A stretch of DNA of 64,000 nucleotides from Rubrivivax sp. GTDB taxonomy: Bacteria; Pseudomonadota; Gammaproteobacteria; Burkholderiales; Burkholderiaceae_C. The DNA is taken from assembly GCA_027484825.1 (NCBI GenBank), contig JAIXSE010000026.1:62001-126000 (forward strand), in the 5' to 3' direction. The position numbers were made by a program, and so were the translations under genes. Positions 10,151 to 21,727 of this stretch are shown here, piece by piece. Under the pieces are notes generated by a model. It was not told where the DNA came from. It saw only the letters and a program-made list of their open reading frames with translations, and ran no database searches. Positions within the stretch are counted from its first letter, which is position 1, and every line of letters starts with the position of its first letter.

Positions 10151-10225
10151 TTCAATCTCCGTGTGGTGCAGGCCCCGCCTTCAACGGGATCAGGGCCTGC
10201 GAAATCTTGCTTGGAAAATTGCTTA

Positions 10226-10250
10226 GAAAAAAGGGGCTGAATCAGCCCCC
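10226..10250 (-). terminator. Rho-independent terminator/attenuator between rpsB and tsf
   Basis: On the minus strand the sequence GGGGCTG-ATT-CAGCCCC is followed directly by six T (bases 10232-10227). It lies about 30 bp after the rpsB stop and about 75 bp before the tsf start. With no separate strong promoter seen for tsf, it probably lets only part of the transcripts continue. Confidence 0.8.
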
Positions 10251-10278
10251 TGGTCGAACCCTTGCGGGGACGCGGCGA

Positions 10279-11025
10279 TCAGGCGCCTTCGTTCACTTCG
10301 ACGAATTCGTCGCCTTCAGCGGCGACAGCCTGCACCAGCTCTTGCGTCGAGTTGGCACGGCCTTCCAGCACGGCGTCAGCCACGGCCTTGGCGTACAGGG
10401 CCACAGCCTTGGCGGAGTCGTCGTTGCCGGGGATGACGTAGTCGATGCCTTCGGGGGAGTGGTTGGTGTCCACCACGCCGATGACGGGAATGCCCAGCTT
10501 CTTGGCTTCAGCCACGGCAATCTTGTGGTAGCCCACGTCGATCACGAACAGGGCGTCCGGCAGAGCGGCCATGTCCTGGATGCCGCCGATGTTCTTTTCC
10601 AGCTTGGCGATATCGCGCTGGAACATCAGGGCTTCCTTCTTGATGGAGGGCTGGGTGCCAGCGTCCACCTGGGTCTGCATGTCCTTCAGCTTCTTCAGCG
10701 AGGTCTTGACCGTCTTGAAGTTGGTCAGCGTGCCGCCCAGCCAACGCTGGTTCACGCTGGGCACGCCGGCGCGTGCGGCTTCTTCAGCGACGATGTCGCG
10801 AGCCTGGCGCTTGGTGCCGACCATCAGGATGGTGCCGCGCTTGGACGACAGCTGGCGCACGAACTTCAGGGCTTCCTCGAACGCGGGCAGCGTCTTTTCG
10901 AGGTTGATGATGTGAATCTTGTTGCGATGGCCGTAGATATACGGGGCCATCTTGGGGTTCCAGAAGCGGGTTTGGTGACCAAAGTGGACGCCTGCTTCCA
11001 GCATCTCGCGCATCGTGACGGACAT
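10279..11025 (-). CDS. rpsB: 30S ribosomal protein S2
   Basis: S2 binds late on the back of the 30S subunit. The protein begins [20 protein letters not shown] and contains the conserved LVVGTKRQA-like segment ([12 protein letters not shown]) and [15 protein letters not shown] 11025 has a GGAG ribosome binding site and gives 248 residues; the frame can be extended to 11088 but that part is not S2-like. The gene has a long untranslated leader from a good promoter about 335 bp upstream. Confidence 0.98.
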   Translation of the reverse strand: MSVTMREMLEAGVHFGHQTRFWNPKMAPYIYGHRNKIHIINLEKTLPAFEEALKFVRQLSSKRGTILMVGTKRQARDIVAEEAARAGVPSVNQRWLGGTLTNFKTVKTSLKKLKDMQTQVDAGTQPSIKKEALMFQRDIAKLEKNIGGIQDMAALPDALFVIDVGYHKIAVAEAKKLGIPVIGVVDTNHSPEGIDYVIPGNDDSAKAVALYAKAVADAVLEGRANSTQELVQAVAAEGDEFVEVNEGA

Positions 11026-11747
11026 GAATGAACTCCGAAGGTTGTTTCTGGAACCCGGCACGAAATTGCAGGACAAGCCCTGCAACACCTTGTGGACTGC
11101 CTCAGCCGCACCCGCAGCGCCTGAAAAAGGACTGCGTGAACACCGGGGCTGCCTGTCATCAACTCAAGGGCAGATCAGAAAGATCTGCCGCGCGACCGCG
11201 ACTCCCGTTAATAGGTGGTCGGTAGCGTTCAACTCAAGTGACTGCCGGATCCGCGAATTTGCGATGTGACGTGTCGCCCAGAACCCATTCCTGTGCATTC
11301 AGCGTCGCCACCGCGTCTCTGCCTGCGGCCCCCAATCAGTGTGGCGACCTTGGCAAAAACCCGAAGAGTATAACCCGAGTTCAGCGCCCTTTCGAGGACA
11401 GCAGCATGCTCAAGCTCTGACCCAGCGCAAGCGCCGTCCACCAGAAGTGTGAACTTCCAGTGTCAGCCGTGACTGAAGTGCAACAACTTCCCACCAAGAT
11501 TGGCAGCGGCAGCCCTGCGCCCTGGCACCATGAGCGCCGCGCGCAAGACTGACTGTTGCGCAACCCCGATTTCCCCTGACAAGAGACCTGGTGCCGCCGA
11601 ACCGGCAGGCACCCAAGCATGACATGACGCACGCCTTTGCCGGCCCGGTTCCACCCCTCGACCCGCTTGTAACGCCCATGCTGTTCGCTGGCCGCTCGTA
11701 CCGGAGTGAGCGGTTTGCGAGCGAAAACGTCCCGGAGGGCTGCTGAG
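11026..11747. other. Non-coding region between divergent rpsB and the oxidoreductase gene
   Basis: This 722-bp stretch holds the rpsB promoter and its long leader on the minus strand. On the right it holds the upstream region of the plus-strand oxidoreductase gene, whose ribosome binding site GGAGG lies just before 11748. Short open frames here have no recognisable product. I see no RNA gene. The rpsB leader is long enough for the autogenous control by S2 known in other proteobacteria, but I cannot identify a specific S2 site. Confidence 0.6.
11362..11395 (-). promoter_or_regulatory. Sigma70-type promoter for rpsB-tsf
   Basis: On the minus strand a -35-like TCGAAA (bases 11395-11390) is separated by exactly 17 bp from a strong -10 TATACT (11372-11367). 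Transcription would begin near 11360, leaving a leader of about 335 nt before the rpsB ATG. Confidence 0.6.
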
Positions 11748-12959
11748 ATGCGGGTGGCCATCATCGGTGCCGGTCTGGCCGGCGTGACCACTGCCTACGA
11801 ACTGGCCCGCCAGGGCCACGAGGTGCAGGTCTTCGAGCGTGACACCAGCGTCGCCACCGGCGCCAGCTTCGCCCCGCCGGGCCTCATCGCTCCGGCCCTG
11901 CTGGCAGCCCGGCCCTCGGTCCGGCTGGCCTGGCGCGGCGCCCCCCGGCAGCTCGGTTGGCGCTGGGCCCACTGGCGGGCGCGGCGTGCCAGCACCCGCC
12001 AGCCGCTGCCAGTGCCGGCCGCCGTGCTGCAACTGGCGGTTCAGGGGCAGGCCCTGCTGGCCGACTGGCGTCAGTCGCTCCAGCTGGAGGTGGAACACCG
12101 CAGCGGCGTGCTGCTGCTGTGGCGCACCGCCAAGGACTACAAGCAGGCGGCTCCCTTGATCGCGCGGCTGCAGGCGGCGCAACTGCCCTACCGCGAGCTG
12201 GACGCCGCGGCCTGCCTGGCGCTGGAACCCGGCCTGAATCCGGACACCCGGCTGCAGGGCGGCCTGCTCCTGCCGCAGGATGAATCCGCCAACGCCCGGC
12301 AGTTCAGCCAGGCGCTCAAGCTGGAAGCCCAGCGACTGGGCGTGCGCTGGCAGTTCAATGCCGAAGTGCTGAAGATCGAACCCGGCAGTCAGCCCTCGCT
12401 TCATCTGGCCACCGGCCCGGCGCAGCGGGTGGATGCGGTGATCCTGTGCGCCGGCAAGGGCGCACCGGCCCTGCTCTCTCCGCTGGGCATCCGCCTCCCT
12501 TGGGGTGCGGTGCATGCGCACACCCTCACCTCGCCGCTGCGGCAACTGGAGGCCCATCCGGACCTGGGCCCGACGGCCACGGTGATCGACGTGGGCCTGG
12601 GCGTGAGCATGACCCGGCTGGGGCAGCGGGTGCGCATCGGCGGCGGTCAGGAGCTGGGCGGCACCCCTGGCCAGCCCAGCGGCCCGTCGATGAGCGCCCT
12701 GCATCAGGCGGCTCACGACTGGTTCCCCGGCGCGCTGCAGGCCGGCGGGCAGCAGCGCTGGAAGGCGTCCCGGCTGCTGCTGCCGGACGAACTGCCCGTG
12801 ATCGGCGCCAGCGGAGTGCCAGGGGTGTGGCTGAACCTCGGTCATGGCGAGTCGGGCTGGGCACTGTCCGGTGGCGCGGCCCAATGGCTGGGCGAGCGGC
12901 TGGCGGGACGAGAGGGCGGCGTGGATGCGTCCGCCCTGGAGCCGACCCGGCTGCGCTAG
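11748..12959 (+). CDS. FAD-dependent oxidoreductase, D-amino-acid dehydrogenase (DadA) type
   Basis: The protein has an N-terminal dinucleotide-binding motif (MRVAIIGAGLAGVTTAYEL) followed by an acidic residue at the end of beta-2 (VQVFERD), and the DAO-family C-terminal motif near PGVWLNLGHGESGWALSGG. DadA-type enzymes oxidise D-amino acids and pass electrons to quinones; the substrate here is not predictable. ATG 11748 is favoured over an upstream start at 11706 because the Rossmann motif then starts at residue 2 and GGAGG lies about 11 bp upstream. Length 403. It is followed after 9 bp by the NAD(P)HX repair gene and is probably cotranscribed. No alr or dadX lies nearby. Confidence 0.8.
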   Translation: MRVAIIGAGLAGVTTAYELARQGHEVQVFERDTSVATGASFAPPGLIAPALLAARPSVRLAWRGAPRQLGWRWAHWRARRASTRQPLPVPAAVLQLAVQGQALLADWRQSLQLEVEHRSGVLLLWRTAKDYKQAAPLIARLQAAQLPYRELDAAACLALEPGLNPDTRLQGGLLLPQDESANARQFSQALKLEAQRLGVRWQFNAEVLKIEPGSQPSLHLATGPAQRVDAVILCAGKGAPALLSPLGIRLPWGAVHAHTLTSPLRQLEAHPDLGPTATVIDVGLGVSMTRLGQRVRIGGGQELGGTPGQPSGPSMSALHQAAHDWFPGALQAGGQQRWKASRLLLPDELPVIGASGVPGVWLNLGHGESGWALSGGAAQWLGERLAGREGGVDASALEPTRLR

Positions 12960-12968
12960 AGTCGGCGC

Positions 12969-14519
12969 ATGCGCGCCCTGCTCCCCCACACCGAGGCCAG
13001 TTGGCCGCTTCACGACATCGCGGCCAGCCGCGCACTGGAGCAGGCGGCGCTGCAAGCACGCCCGCCGCATCAGTTGATCGAGCAGGCCGGCGCGGCAGTG
13101 GCGCGGCTGGCCTTGGCCCTTGCGCCGCACGCGCGGTCTGCGCTTGTGCTGGCGGGGCCTGGCAACAATGGCGGGGATGCATTGATCGCCGCCCGCTGGC
13201 TGGCCGCCCGGGGCTGGCGCTTGCAGATCCATCGCATCGGCCCGGAACCCGTCACCGGCAGTGATGCGGCGCATGCGCTGCGAGCGGCGGTGGACGCCGG
13301 GCTGGAGATTCGCCCAGGGCCACCCACGGTGGGCAGCGGCTCAACATCCGACTCCGGGGCCATCGACCTCTGGATTGACGGACTGCTGGGACTGGGCGCC
13401 CACCGTCCGCCGGATGGTGACATCGCGGCCGCGATCCGAGTCGCCAACGCCCATCCCGCACCGACGCTGGCCATCGACCTGCCTAGCGGACTTCATGCAG
13501 ACACCGGCCAGGCCTGCGGGCCCGACACCATCCGCGCCGACCACACCCTCTCCCTGCTGACGCTGAAGCCAGGGCTGGTGACGGGTGAAGGGCGCGCCTA
13601 TGCGGGGCGTCTCTGGTTCGACGATCTGGGCGTGGGGGTGTCGCCATCGACGACTGCGATTTCGACAGCGACTGCGACCGCAACTGCGACCTGGGTCGGC
13701 CTGGACGCCTTGGCCCGATGGCACCAGCAGCATCCTCGCGGTGTCACCAGCCATAAGGGCCGACAAGGAGATGTGGTGGTGCTGGGCGGTGCGCCCGGCA
13801 TGCGTGGCGCCGCTTGGCTGGCCGCCACAGCGGCGCTGACCGCCGGCGCAGGCCGCGTCTATGCCGCCCTGCCGGACGATGACGGACGACCGTGGCCCGC
13901 CCGTCCGGAATTGATGCATTGGCCTGCACAGCATTGGCGTCAGCCGCAGGCCTGGCGCGACGCCGTGGTGGTGTGCGGCTGCGGGGGCGGCACCGGCATC
14001 CTTCCCTGGCTGGATGCGGTACTGCACGAAGCCCGGCATCTGGTGCTGGATGCCGATGGATTGAACCGGGTGGCGGACGATGAGGGTCTGCAAAAGCGAC
14101 TGGCAGCCCGCCGCTCGCATGGACTGCAGACGCTGCTGACGCCGCATCCGCTGGAAGCGGCCCGCCTGCTGGGGCTCACCGGCGCCTCCGCCATTCAGTC
14201 CGACCGGTTGGCGGCCGCCCAGGCGCTGGCCGCCCGATTTCACTGCACGGTGGTGCTGAAGGGGTCGGGTACGGTGATCGCGTCACCCGGGCATCTGCCG
14301 GACATCAACAGCTCCGGCTCACCCGCGCTGGCCACCGCCGGCACTGGGGATGTGCTGGCCGGATGGGCGGGCGGACTGTGGGCGCAAGCACCGGACGCTG
14401 AGGCGCACGAAGTGGCCCGCACCGCCGTGCTGTGGCATGGCGCGGCAGCGCAGGACCATGCGGGTCCTCTGCGCGCCGCCGACCTCATCGAGGCGATGGC
14501 GGCGCTGCCACGCAGCTGA
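12969..14519 (+). CDS. nnr: Bifunctional NAD(P)H-hydrate epimerase / ADP-dependent NAD(P)H-hydrate dehydratase
   Basis: This metabolite-repair enzyme epimerises and then dehydrates damaged NAD(P)H (the hydrate forms) back to NAD(P)H. The N-terminal YjeF-N half has the nucleotide loop GPGNNGGDALIAARWL and the substrate segment IDLPSGLHADTG. The C-terminal ribokinase-like half has HKGRQGDVVVLGGAPGM, VVLKGSGTVIASP and the ATP/ADP-site motif AGTGDVLAGWAGGL. Length 516 is normal for the fused form. The linker between the halves holds an odd alternating Ala-Thr run (STATATATATW, around residue 235) encoded by six-base repeats. Confidence 0.95.
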   Translation: MRALLPHTEASWPLHDIAASRALEQAALQARPPHQLIEQAGAAVARLALALAPHARSALVLAGPGNNGGDALIAARWLAARGWRLQIHRIGPEPVTGSDAAHALRAAVDAGLEIRPGPPTVGSGSTSDSGAIDLWIDGLLGLGAHRPPDGDIAAAIRVANAHPAPTLAIDLPSGLHADTGQACGPDTIRADHTLSLLTLKPGLVTGEGRAYAGRLWFDDLGVGVSPSTTAISTATATATATWVGLDALARWHQQHPRGVTSHKGRQGDVVVLGGAPGMRGAAWLAATAALTAGAGRVYAALPDDDGRPWPARPELMHWPAQHWRQPQAWRDAVVVCGCGGGTGILPWLDAVLHEARHLVLDADGLNRVADDEGLQKRLAARRSHGLQTLLTPHPLEAARLLGLTGASAIQSDRLAAAQALAARFHCTVVLKGSGTVIASPGHLPDINSSGSPALATAGTGDVLAGWAGGLWAQAPDAEAHEVARTAVLWHGAAAQDHAGPLRAADLIEAMAALPRS

Positions 14520-14535
14520 TCGCGCAGGCCAGGTC

Positions 14536-14640
14536 GTGAAGGGGCAGAAGCTCCCTTCACGCCAGCGGCGATCAGGCGATCAGGCGATCAGCCGCTGCCG
14601 ATCAGCCCCTGCCGTTCTGCCCCTGCCGTTCAGCCCTTGC
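14536..14640. repeat. Inverted repeat and short tandem repeats between convergent nnr and rnr
   Basis: An 8-bp inverted repeat (GTGAAGGG / CCCTTCAC, 14536-14560) is followed by three direct copies of GGCGATCA and then by degenerate 13-15-bp units based on CCCCTGCCGTTC. No T-tract follows the hairpin on either strand. The block fills the space between two convergent genes and may contribute to bidirectional termination, but looks mainly like slippage-derived repeat DNA. Confidence 0.6.
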
Positions 14641-14643
14641 CGA

Positions 14644-17082
14644 TCAAGTCCGTGCTTTGCGCGGCGCCTTGGTCGGTGCCGATGCGTTGGCGGCCTTCGC
14701 TGCCGGTCGCTTGGCGCCGCGCGCCGTGCGCTTGGCCGCCTTGACCGGATGCGTGGCCACCGTCTTGGCGGAGCGTTCGGCCTTGCGGCGTTCGGCCTTC
14801 AGGGCGCGATCAACCTTCTCGATGCGCTCCAGTTGCTCCACCGCCGACACCGTTTCGGCGCCGACCTCCGGCGCACTCACGATTTCGGACAGCGGCTTGC
14901 GGGCCGCGCGCTTGTCTGCATGCCGGTCCTGGCGACGGCCGTCGCCGTGTTTGTCGCGCATGGCGCCGCGCACCAGCCGCGCTTCGTCCTGGTCGCGCAC
15001 CAGACGGAAGTCGATCTTGCGACCGTCCAGGTCCACCCGGCTGACCTGCACCTGCACCCGCGCCCCGGTGGCGTATCGGATGCCGGTGCGTTCGCCGCGC
15101 AGTTCCTGGCGCACCTCGTCGAAGCGGAAGTATTCGCCGCCCAGCTCGGTGATGTGGACCAGACCTTCCACATACAGCGCATCGAGCTGAACGAACAGAC
15201 CGAAGCTCGTGACGGCGCTGACCGTGCCGGCGAACTCCTCGCCCAGATGGTCGCGCATGAAGCGGCACTTGAGCCAGGCTTCGACGTCGCGCGAGGCTTC
15301 ATCGGCCCGGCGCTCATTGGCGCTGCAGTGGGCGCCGACGATCTCCCAGCGTTCGGCCTCGGTGGAGGCGGTGGCCGGGTTCAGCGTCTTGGTAGGACGT
15401 CCCGGCCGCTTGGGCAGCGGCTTGGCCGCGTCCATCTTGTGCGCATCCAGGGTGTACTTCTTGTTGCCCAGCAGCGCCTTGATCACCCGGTGCACCAGCA
15501 GGTCGGGGTAGCGGCGGATGGGGCTGGTGAAGTGGGTGTAGGCCTGATAGGCCAGGCCGAAGTGACCCGAGTTGGCGGGGGTGTAGATCGCCTGCTGCAT
15601 GGAGCGCAGCAGCATGGTGTGGATCTGGGTCGCGTCGGGCCGGTCCTTGGTCGCCTGGGCGATGGCCTGGTATTCGCCGGGGGCCGGATCGTCACTGATG
15701 CCCATGCCGATACCCAGGGCCCGCAGGTAGGCCTGCAGCGCGGTGCGCTTCTCGGGCGTCGGGCCTTCGTGCACGCGGAACAGCGAGGCATGCTTGCCGC
15801 CAGCGATGAAGTCGGCGGCGCAGACGTTGGCGGCCAGCATGGCCTCCTCGATCAGGCGGTGGGCCTCATTGCGGGTGCGCGGCACGATTTTTTCGATGCG
15901 GCCGTTGTCGTCGCAGACGATCTGAGTTTCGGTCGTCTCGAAATCGACGGCGCCCCGTTTGGCCCGCTGCGACAGCAGCGCGCGGTAGACCTCATGCAGG
16001 TGCAGCAGATGCGGCACCAGGTCGCCGCGCTTGGCGGCTTCGGGGCCGTGGGTATTGCCCAGGATGGCGGCGACCTCGGTGTAGGTCAGGCGCGCATGGG
16101 AATTGATGACGGCGGGGAAGAACTGGTAGGCCTGGACCTCACCGGCTTCGTCCACCAGCATGTCGCAGACCATGGACAGGCGGTCCTGGTCCGGGTTGAG
16201 CGAGCACAGGCCGTTGGACAGCTTCTCCGGCAGCATGGGGATCACGCGGCGCGGGAAGTAGACGGAGGTGGCGCGTTCGTAGGCATCGCGGTCCAGCGGC
16301 TCGCCGGGCTTCACGTAATGGCTCACGTCGGCGATGGCCACCAGCAGGCGCCAGCCCTTGAAGGCGGACTTGCCGCGGCCTTGCTTGTGGGGTTCGCAGT
16401 AGACGGCGTCGTCGAAGTCGCGGGCGTCTTCACCGTCGATGGTGACCAGCGCCACGTCGCGCAGGTCCACGCGATGTTTCATGTCGACGGCGCGGACCTT
16501 GTCGGGGAGTTTGGCGGCTTGGGCGAGTGTGTCGGGGCTGAAGGCGTGGGGCACCTCGTACTTGCGCACCGCGATCTCGATTTCCATGCCCGGGTCGTCG
16601 ATCTCGCCGAGGACCTCGGTCACGCGACCGACGGGTTGGGAGTAGAGCGACGGGGGCTCGGTCAATTCGACGGCCACGATCTGGCCGGCGGTCGCATTGG
16701 CGATCGCGTTCTTCGGGATGAGGATGTCCTGCCCGTAGCGCTTGTCTTCGGGGGCGACGAGCCAGATGCCCGATTCCAGCAGCAGGCGGCCGATGATGGG
16801 TTTCTTGCGGCGGTCCAGGATTTCGAGCACGCGGCCTTCGGGGCGGTTGCGCTTGTCGAAGCGCACCACGCGCACGCGCAGTCGATCGCCGTGCATCACG
16901 GCATGCATTTCCTGGGAGGACAGGTAGACATCGGGCTGGCCGTCGTCCGGCATCAGGAACCCGTGGCCATCGCGATGGCCCTGCACTGTCCCTTCGACTT
17001 CGCCCATCAGTTGATTGGGCGTTTGCGAGCTTGCGTTCTTGAAGTTTTTGATAGTATGATCCTTGTCTTTCCTGAAACGCAA
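14644..17082 (-). CDS. rnr: Ribonuclease R
   Basis: RNase R is a processive 3'-to-5' exoribonuclease that degrades structured RNA. The N-terminal part has a cold-shock domain (GTVQGHRDGHGFLMP). The catalytic RNB core has its acidic cluster (TIDGEDARDFDDAVYCE), RLSMVCDMLVDEAG and the HFTSPIRRYPDLLVHR motif. An S1 domain follows (FAGTVSAVTSFGLFVQLDA), then a long Lys/Arg/Ala-rich tail (PVKAAKRTARGAKRPAAKAA). The 812-residue frame begins with a TTG at 17082, preceded by GAGAAG; an ATG at 17007 (MGEVEGTVQG) is the alternative. In either case the winged-helix domain found before the cold-shock domain in Escherichia coli RNase R is missing. Confidence 0.95.
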   Translation of the reverse strand: MRFRKDKDHTIKNFKNASSQTPNQLMGEVEGTVQGHRDGHGFLMPDDGQPDVYLSSQEMHAVMHGDRLRVRVVRFDKRNRPEGRVLEILDRRKKPIIGRLLLESGIWLVAPEDKRYGQDILIPKNAIANATAGQIVAVELTEPPSLYSQPVGRVTEVLGEIDDPGMEIEIAVRKYEVPHAFSPDTLAQAAKLPDKVRAVDMKHRVDLRDVALVTIDGEDARDFDDAVYCEPHKQGRGKSAFKGWRLLVAIADVSHYVKPGEPLDRDAYERATSVYFPRRVIPMLPEKLSNGLCSLNPDQDRLSMVCDMLVDEAGEVQAYQFFPAVINSHARLTYTEVAAILGNTHGPEAAKRGDLVPHLLHLHEVYRALLSQRAKRGAVDFETTETQIVCDDNGRIEKIVPRTRNEAHRLIEEAMLAANVCAADFIAGGKHASLFRVHEGPTPEKRTALQAYLRALGIGMGISDDPAPGEYQAIAQATKDRPDATQIHTMLLRSMQQAIYTPANSGHFGLAYQAYTHFTSPIRRYPDLLVHRVIKALLGNKKYTLDAHKMDAAKPLPKRPGRPTKTLNPATASTEAERWEIVGAHCSANERRADEASRDVEAWLKCRFMRDHLGEEFAGTVSAVTSFGLFVQLDALYVEGLVHITELGGEYFRFDEVRQELRGERTGIRYATGARVQVQVSRVDLDGRKIDFRLVRDQDEARLVRGAMRDKHGDGRRQDRHADKRAARKPLSEIVSAPEVGAETVSAVEQLERIEKVDRALKAERRKAERSAKTVATHPVKAAKRTARGAKRPAAKAANASAPTKAPRKART

Positions 17083-17298
17083 AAGCGCTTCTCGAGAACC
17101 TAGTGACTAGGATACTTGAAGTTGGTTGCCAATTGTTGACGATGGTTGAATTGGTAGCTGCTTGCTGAGGGGGCAGCATCAGGTGGTACCAGAACTTGTG
17201 CCAAAACTGATGCCCAACCCGATGCGTAAGCTGATCCCAAATCGGGACGAGTATTTGATGGGATGCTGGGTGGCTTGAAGAGTTGTTTTTGGAACCTT

Positions 17299-17383
<85 letters not shown>

Positions 17384-17389
17384 ATTCTG

Positions 17390-17423
17390 AAAAGGGGTCA
17401 GCGCAAGCTGACCCCTTTTCTCA
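17390..17423 (+). terminator. Rho-independent terminator of tRNA-Leu
   Basis: A 13-bp perfect stem (AAAAGGGGTCAGC / GCTGACCCCTTTT) with loop GCAA lies directly after the tRNA; the second arm ends in TTTTCTC. The same hairpin recurs exactly 155 bp downstream. Confidence 0.85.
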
Positions 17424-17544
17424 TTCTGACGCCCAGGAAGTGATGTCCAGTGGACATCACGGGAGGACTCGAATGGTTTGGGCCGTGAGGGCCAAACCGG
17501 GGTCGCGCTTGCGTGACCGAGTCCTCTCCTGGGCACCAATTCTG

Positions 17545-17578
17545 AAAAGGGGTCAGCGCAAGCTGACCCCTTTTCTCA
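17545..17578 (+). terminator. Second copy of the tRNA-Leu terminator hairpin
   Basis: An identical AAAAGGGGTCAGC-GCAA-GCTGACCCCTTTT hairpin lies in the downstream half of the direct repeat. Read on the minus strand it also forms a hairpin followed by T residues, so it could terminate the SUFU-domain gene that ends at 17609. Confidence 0.75.
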
Positions 17579-17608
17579 TTCTGATGTCGAGGACGTGATG
17601 TCCAGCGG

Positions 17609-18217
17609 TCAGGCGTTCGCCCCCACAACGCTCTCCCGATGGATGTCATACACATCGATCTGTTTCTCAACAAACAGGTCAGTCAACGCATCCGCCCCAT
17701 GGACGTGGGCGAACTGTCGTTCTTCTTCGCTGATGGGAATGGCCTGCAGCCACGCGACCGTCTTGCTGGCGAGTGTTTCGGAGGCCAACGAATCGTCCCA
17801 GAGGAAGGGATCCACGAGCATCATGCTGCTCAGGGTGCTGGACAACTTATAGGTATCGACCACCCCTTGGAAGATGGCGCCCGGAAAAGCCGGATGCCCA
17901 CCCATCACCTTCAAGGCGATAGTCGCCAGCACGTTGGGAAAGTACTCCACCTCGGAGGCGCAGGCGCCCACCACTTCCAAGCCATGGCTCGCCTCGCCCT
18001 TCAGGGTGAAGAGTGGGAAATTGGACACCCCGATGGTGCCGTAAGACGATACCCCGCGCACGGGTGAATCCGGCGCGTAGAAGACATAAACCGTCTGATC
18101 TTCCTGCTCATTGTCGTGATGTGCAAAGACCTTGATCGGACTGTTGAACGCCGCCGCCAGTTTCCTGGCGATTGCCTTGTCATCGTCGCTAGCGCCTGGA
18201 CTGCTCTTATTGCCCAT
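17609..18217 (-). CDS. SUFU (suppressor-of-fused) domain protein
   Basis: The C-terminal half matches the bacterial SUFU pattern: FPLFTLKGEASHGLEVVG, then WLQAIPISEEERQFAHVHG, then DVYDIHRESVV at the end. Bacterial SUFU-family proteins have been proposed as immunity proteins in polymorphic toxin loci; no toxin is visible next to this one. ATG 18217 (MGNKSSPGAS) follows a GGGAGG ribosome binding site and gives 202 residues; an upstream ATG at 18238 has none. The N-terminal ~20 residues are polar with no signal peptide, so it is cytoplasmic. Part of the 3' half is visibly lower in GC than its neighbours. It sits between the duplicated tRNA tail and the purine cluster and may be a horizontally acquired cassette. 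Confidence 0.7.
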   Translation of the reverse strand: MGNKSSPGASDDDKAIARKLAAAFNSPIKVFAHHDNEQEDQTVYVFYAPDSPVRGVSSYGTIGVSNFPLFTLKGEASHGLEVVGACASEVEYFPNVLATIALKVMGGHPAFPGAIFQGVVDTYKLSSTLSSMMLVDPFLWDDSLASETLASKTVAWLQAIPISEEERQFAHVHGADALTDLFVEKQIDVYDIHRESVVGANA

Positions 18218-18449
18218 CGTTCCCTCCCCCCACTCCAACGCCGTTGAACCCGCGAGGCCCCAACGCTCTCCCGAGCGTTCAGTCGAGCCAGACCCGCCCG
18301 TCTATCCAGTGACCCAGCGCCGCAGCGCCGCACCACAGGCGCGCGCAGCGCCGCCGCCCCTCCAGCGGAGCGCGTGGATCTGGCTCTGCCAGGCCACCGC
18401 GCTCGCCCCCCGGTGGGGGGGCCGGCGTCAGCCGGTAGGGGGCGGAGCC

Positions 18450-18971
18450 TTAAATCGCGAATTTTTTGGCGAGGGCGTCCGGACGCAGCGAGTCGTAGTC
18501 CTCGAACGGCTGATGGATCCACGGGCTGGTGGTCAGCAGTTCGACGTAATAGTCCGGCGTATACGTGGACACGCTCTTCGTCCAGATCACCGCCGAGCGC
18601 AGCTCCTGAATCGCCGGCATGCCACGCAGCCGCTCCACCACCGCCTTCAGCGTCACACCCGAATCCGCCAGGTCATCCACCAGCAGCACACGGCCGGCCA
18701 GCTCGCCCTTGGGCATGGTGATGTACTTGGCGATATCCAGACGCCCCTGGATCGTGCCCGCTTCCGCCCGATACGAGCTGGTGGACATGATGCCCAGCGG
18801 CTTGTCGAACACCCGCGACAGCACATCCCCCGGGCGCATACCCCCGCGGGCCAGGCACAGGATCTGATCGAATTCCCAGCCCGAGGCGTGCACCTTCAAT
18901 GCCAGGCGTTCGATCAGCAAGTGGTATTCATCCCACGACACATACAGATGCTTGCCGTCGTCGGTCAACAT
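18450..18971 (-). CDS. Phosphoribosyltransferase family protein
   Basis: This is a type I phosphoribosyltransferase of 173 residues. The PRPP-binding motif is RVLLVDDLADSGVTLKAV near residues 93-110, and the N-terminal half contains the substrate-side loop CLARGGMRPGDVLSR. Members of this group next to purA are usually named hypoxanthine/xanthine-type phosphoribosyltransferases; the exact base cannot be told from sequence. The ATG at 18971 has GAGGAG upstream. It is the last gene of the long minus-strand run, 50 bp after purA, so a role in purine salvage or nucleotide balance is a reasonable inference. Confidence 0.85.
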   Translation of the reverse strand: MLTDDGKHLYVSWDEYHLLIERLALKVHASGWEFDQILCLARGGMRPGDVLSRVFDKPLGIMSTSSYRAEAGTIQGRLDIAKYITMPKGELAGRVLLVDDLADSGVTLKAVVERLRGMPAIQELRSAVIWTKSVSTYTPDYYVELLTTSPWIHQPFEDYDSLRPDALAKKFAI

Positions 18972-19021
18972 GGGGAGGGCTCCTCAGGAAAGAAACAGAT
19001 CAGGGGTCAACAAAACGGCCA

Positions 19022-21564
<2,543 letters not shown>

Positions 21565-21727
21565 GGACGTTCAGGGAGGGGGTTAAAAACGGCATTGTAC
21601 CGGGGTCGCGCAGCGCTGGCGTTGCTGAACGCACGAGCAAGGGTCATCCGCACGGTCGGCGGCAGTGCCGACTGCGGTAATTCGCCACGTTTGAGGGCGG
21701 GCGCCCCTGACGGCCTGACCGAGCGCC

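Noticed and set aside
11089-11747. Small open frames upstream of rpsB
   Set aside because: They overlap the likely rpsB leader, have no family resemblance and no consistent ribosome binding sites.
14350-17103. 917-residue plus-strand open frame opposite rnr
   Set aside because: Antisense shadow of RNase R; it begins inside the nnr coding region in another phase and has no family motif.
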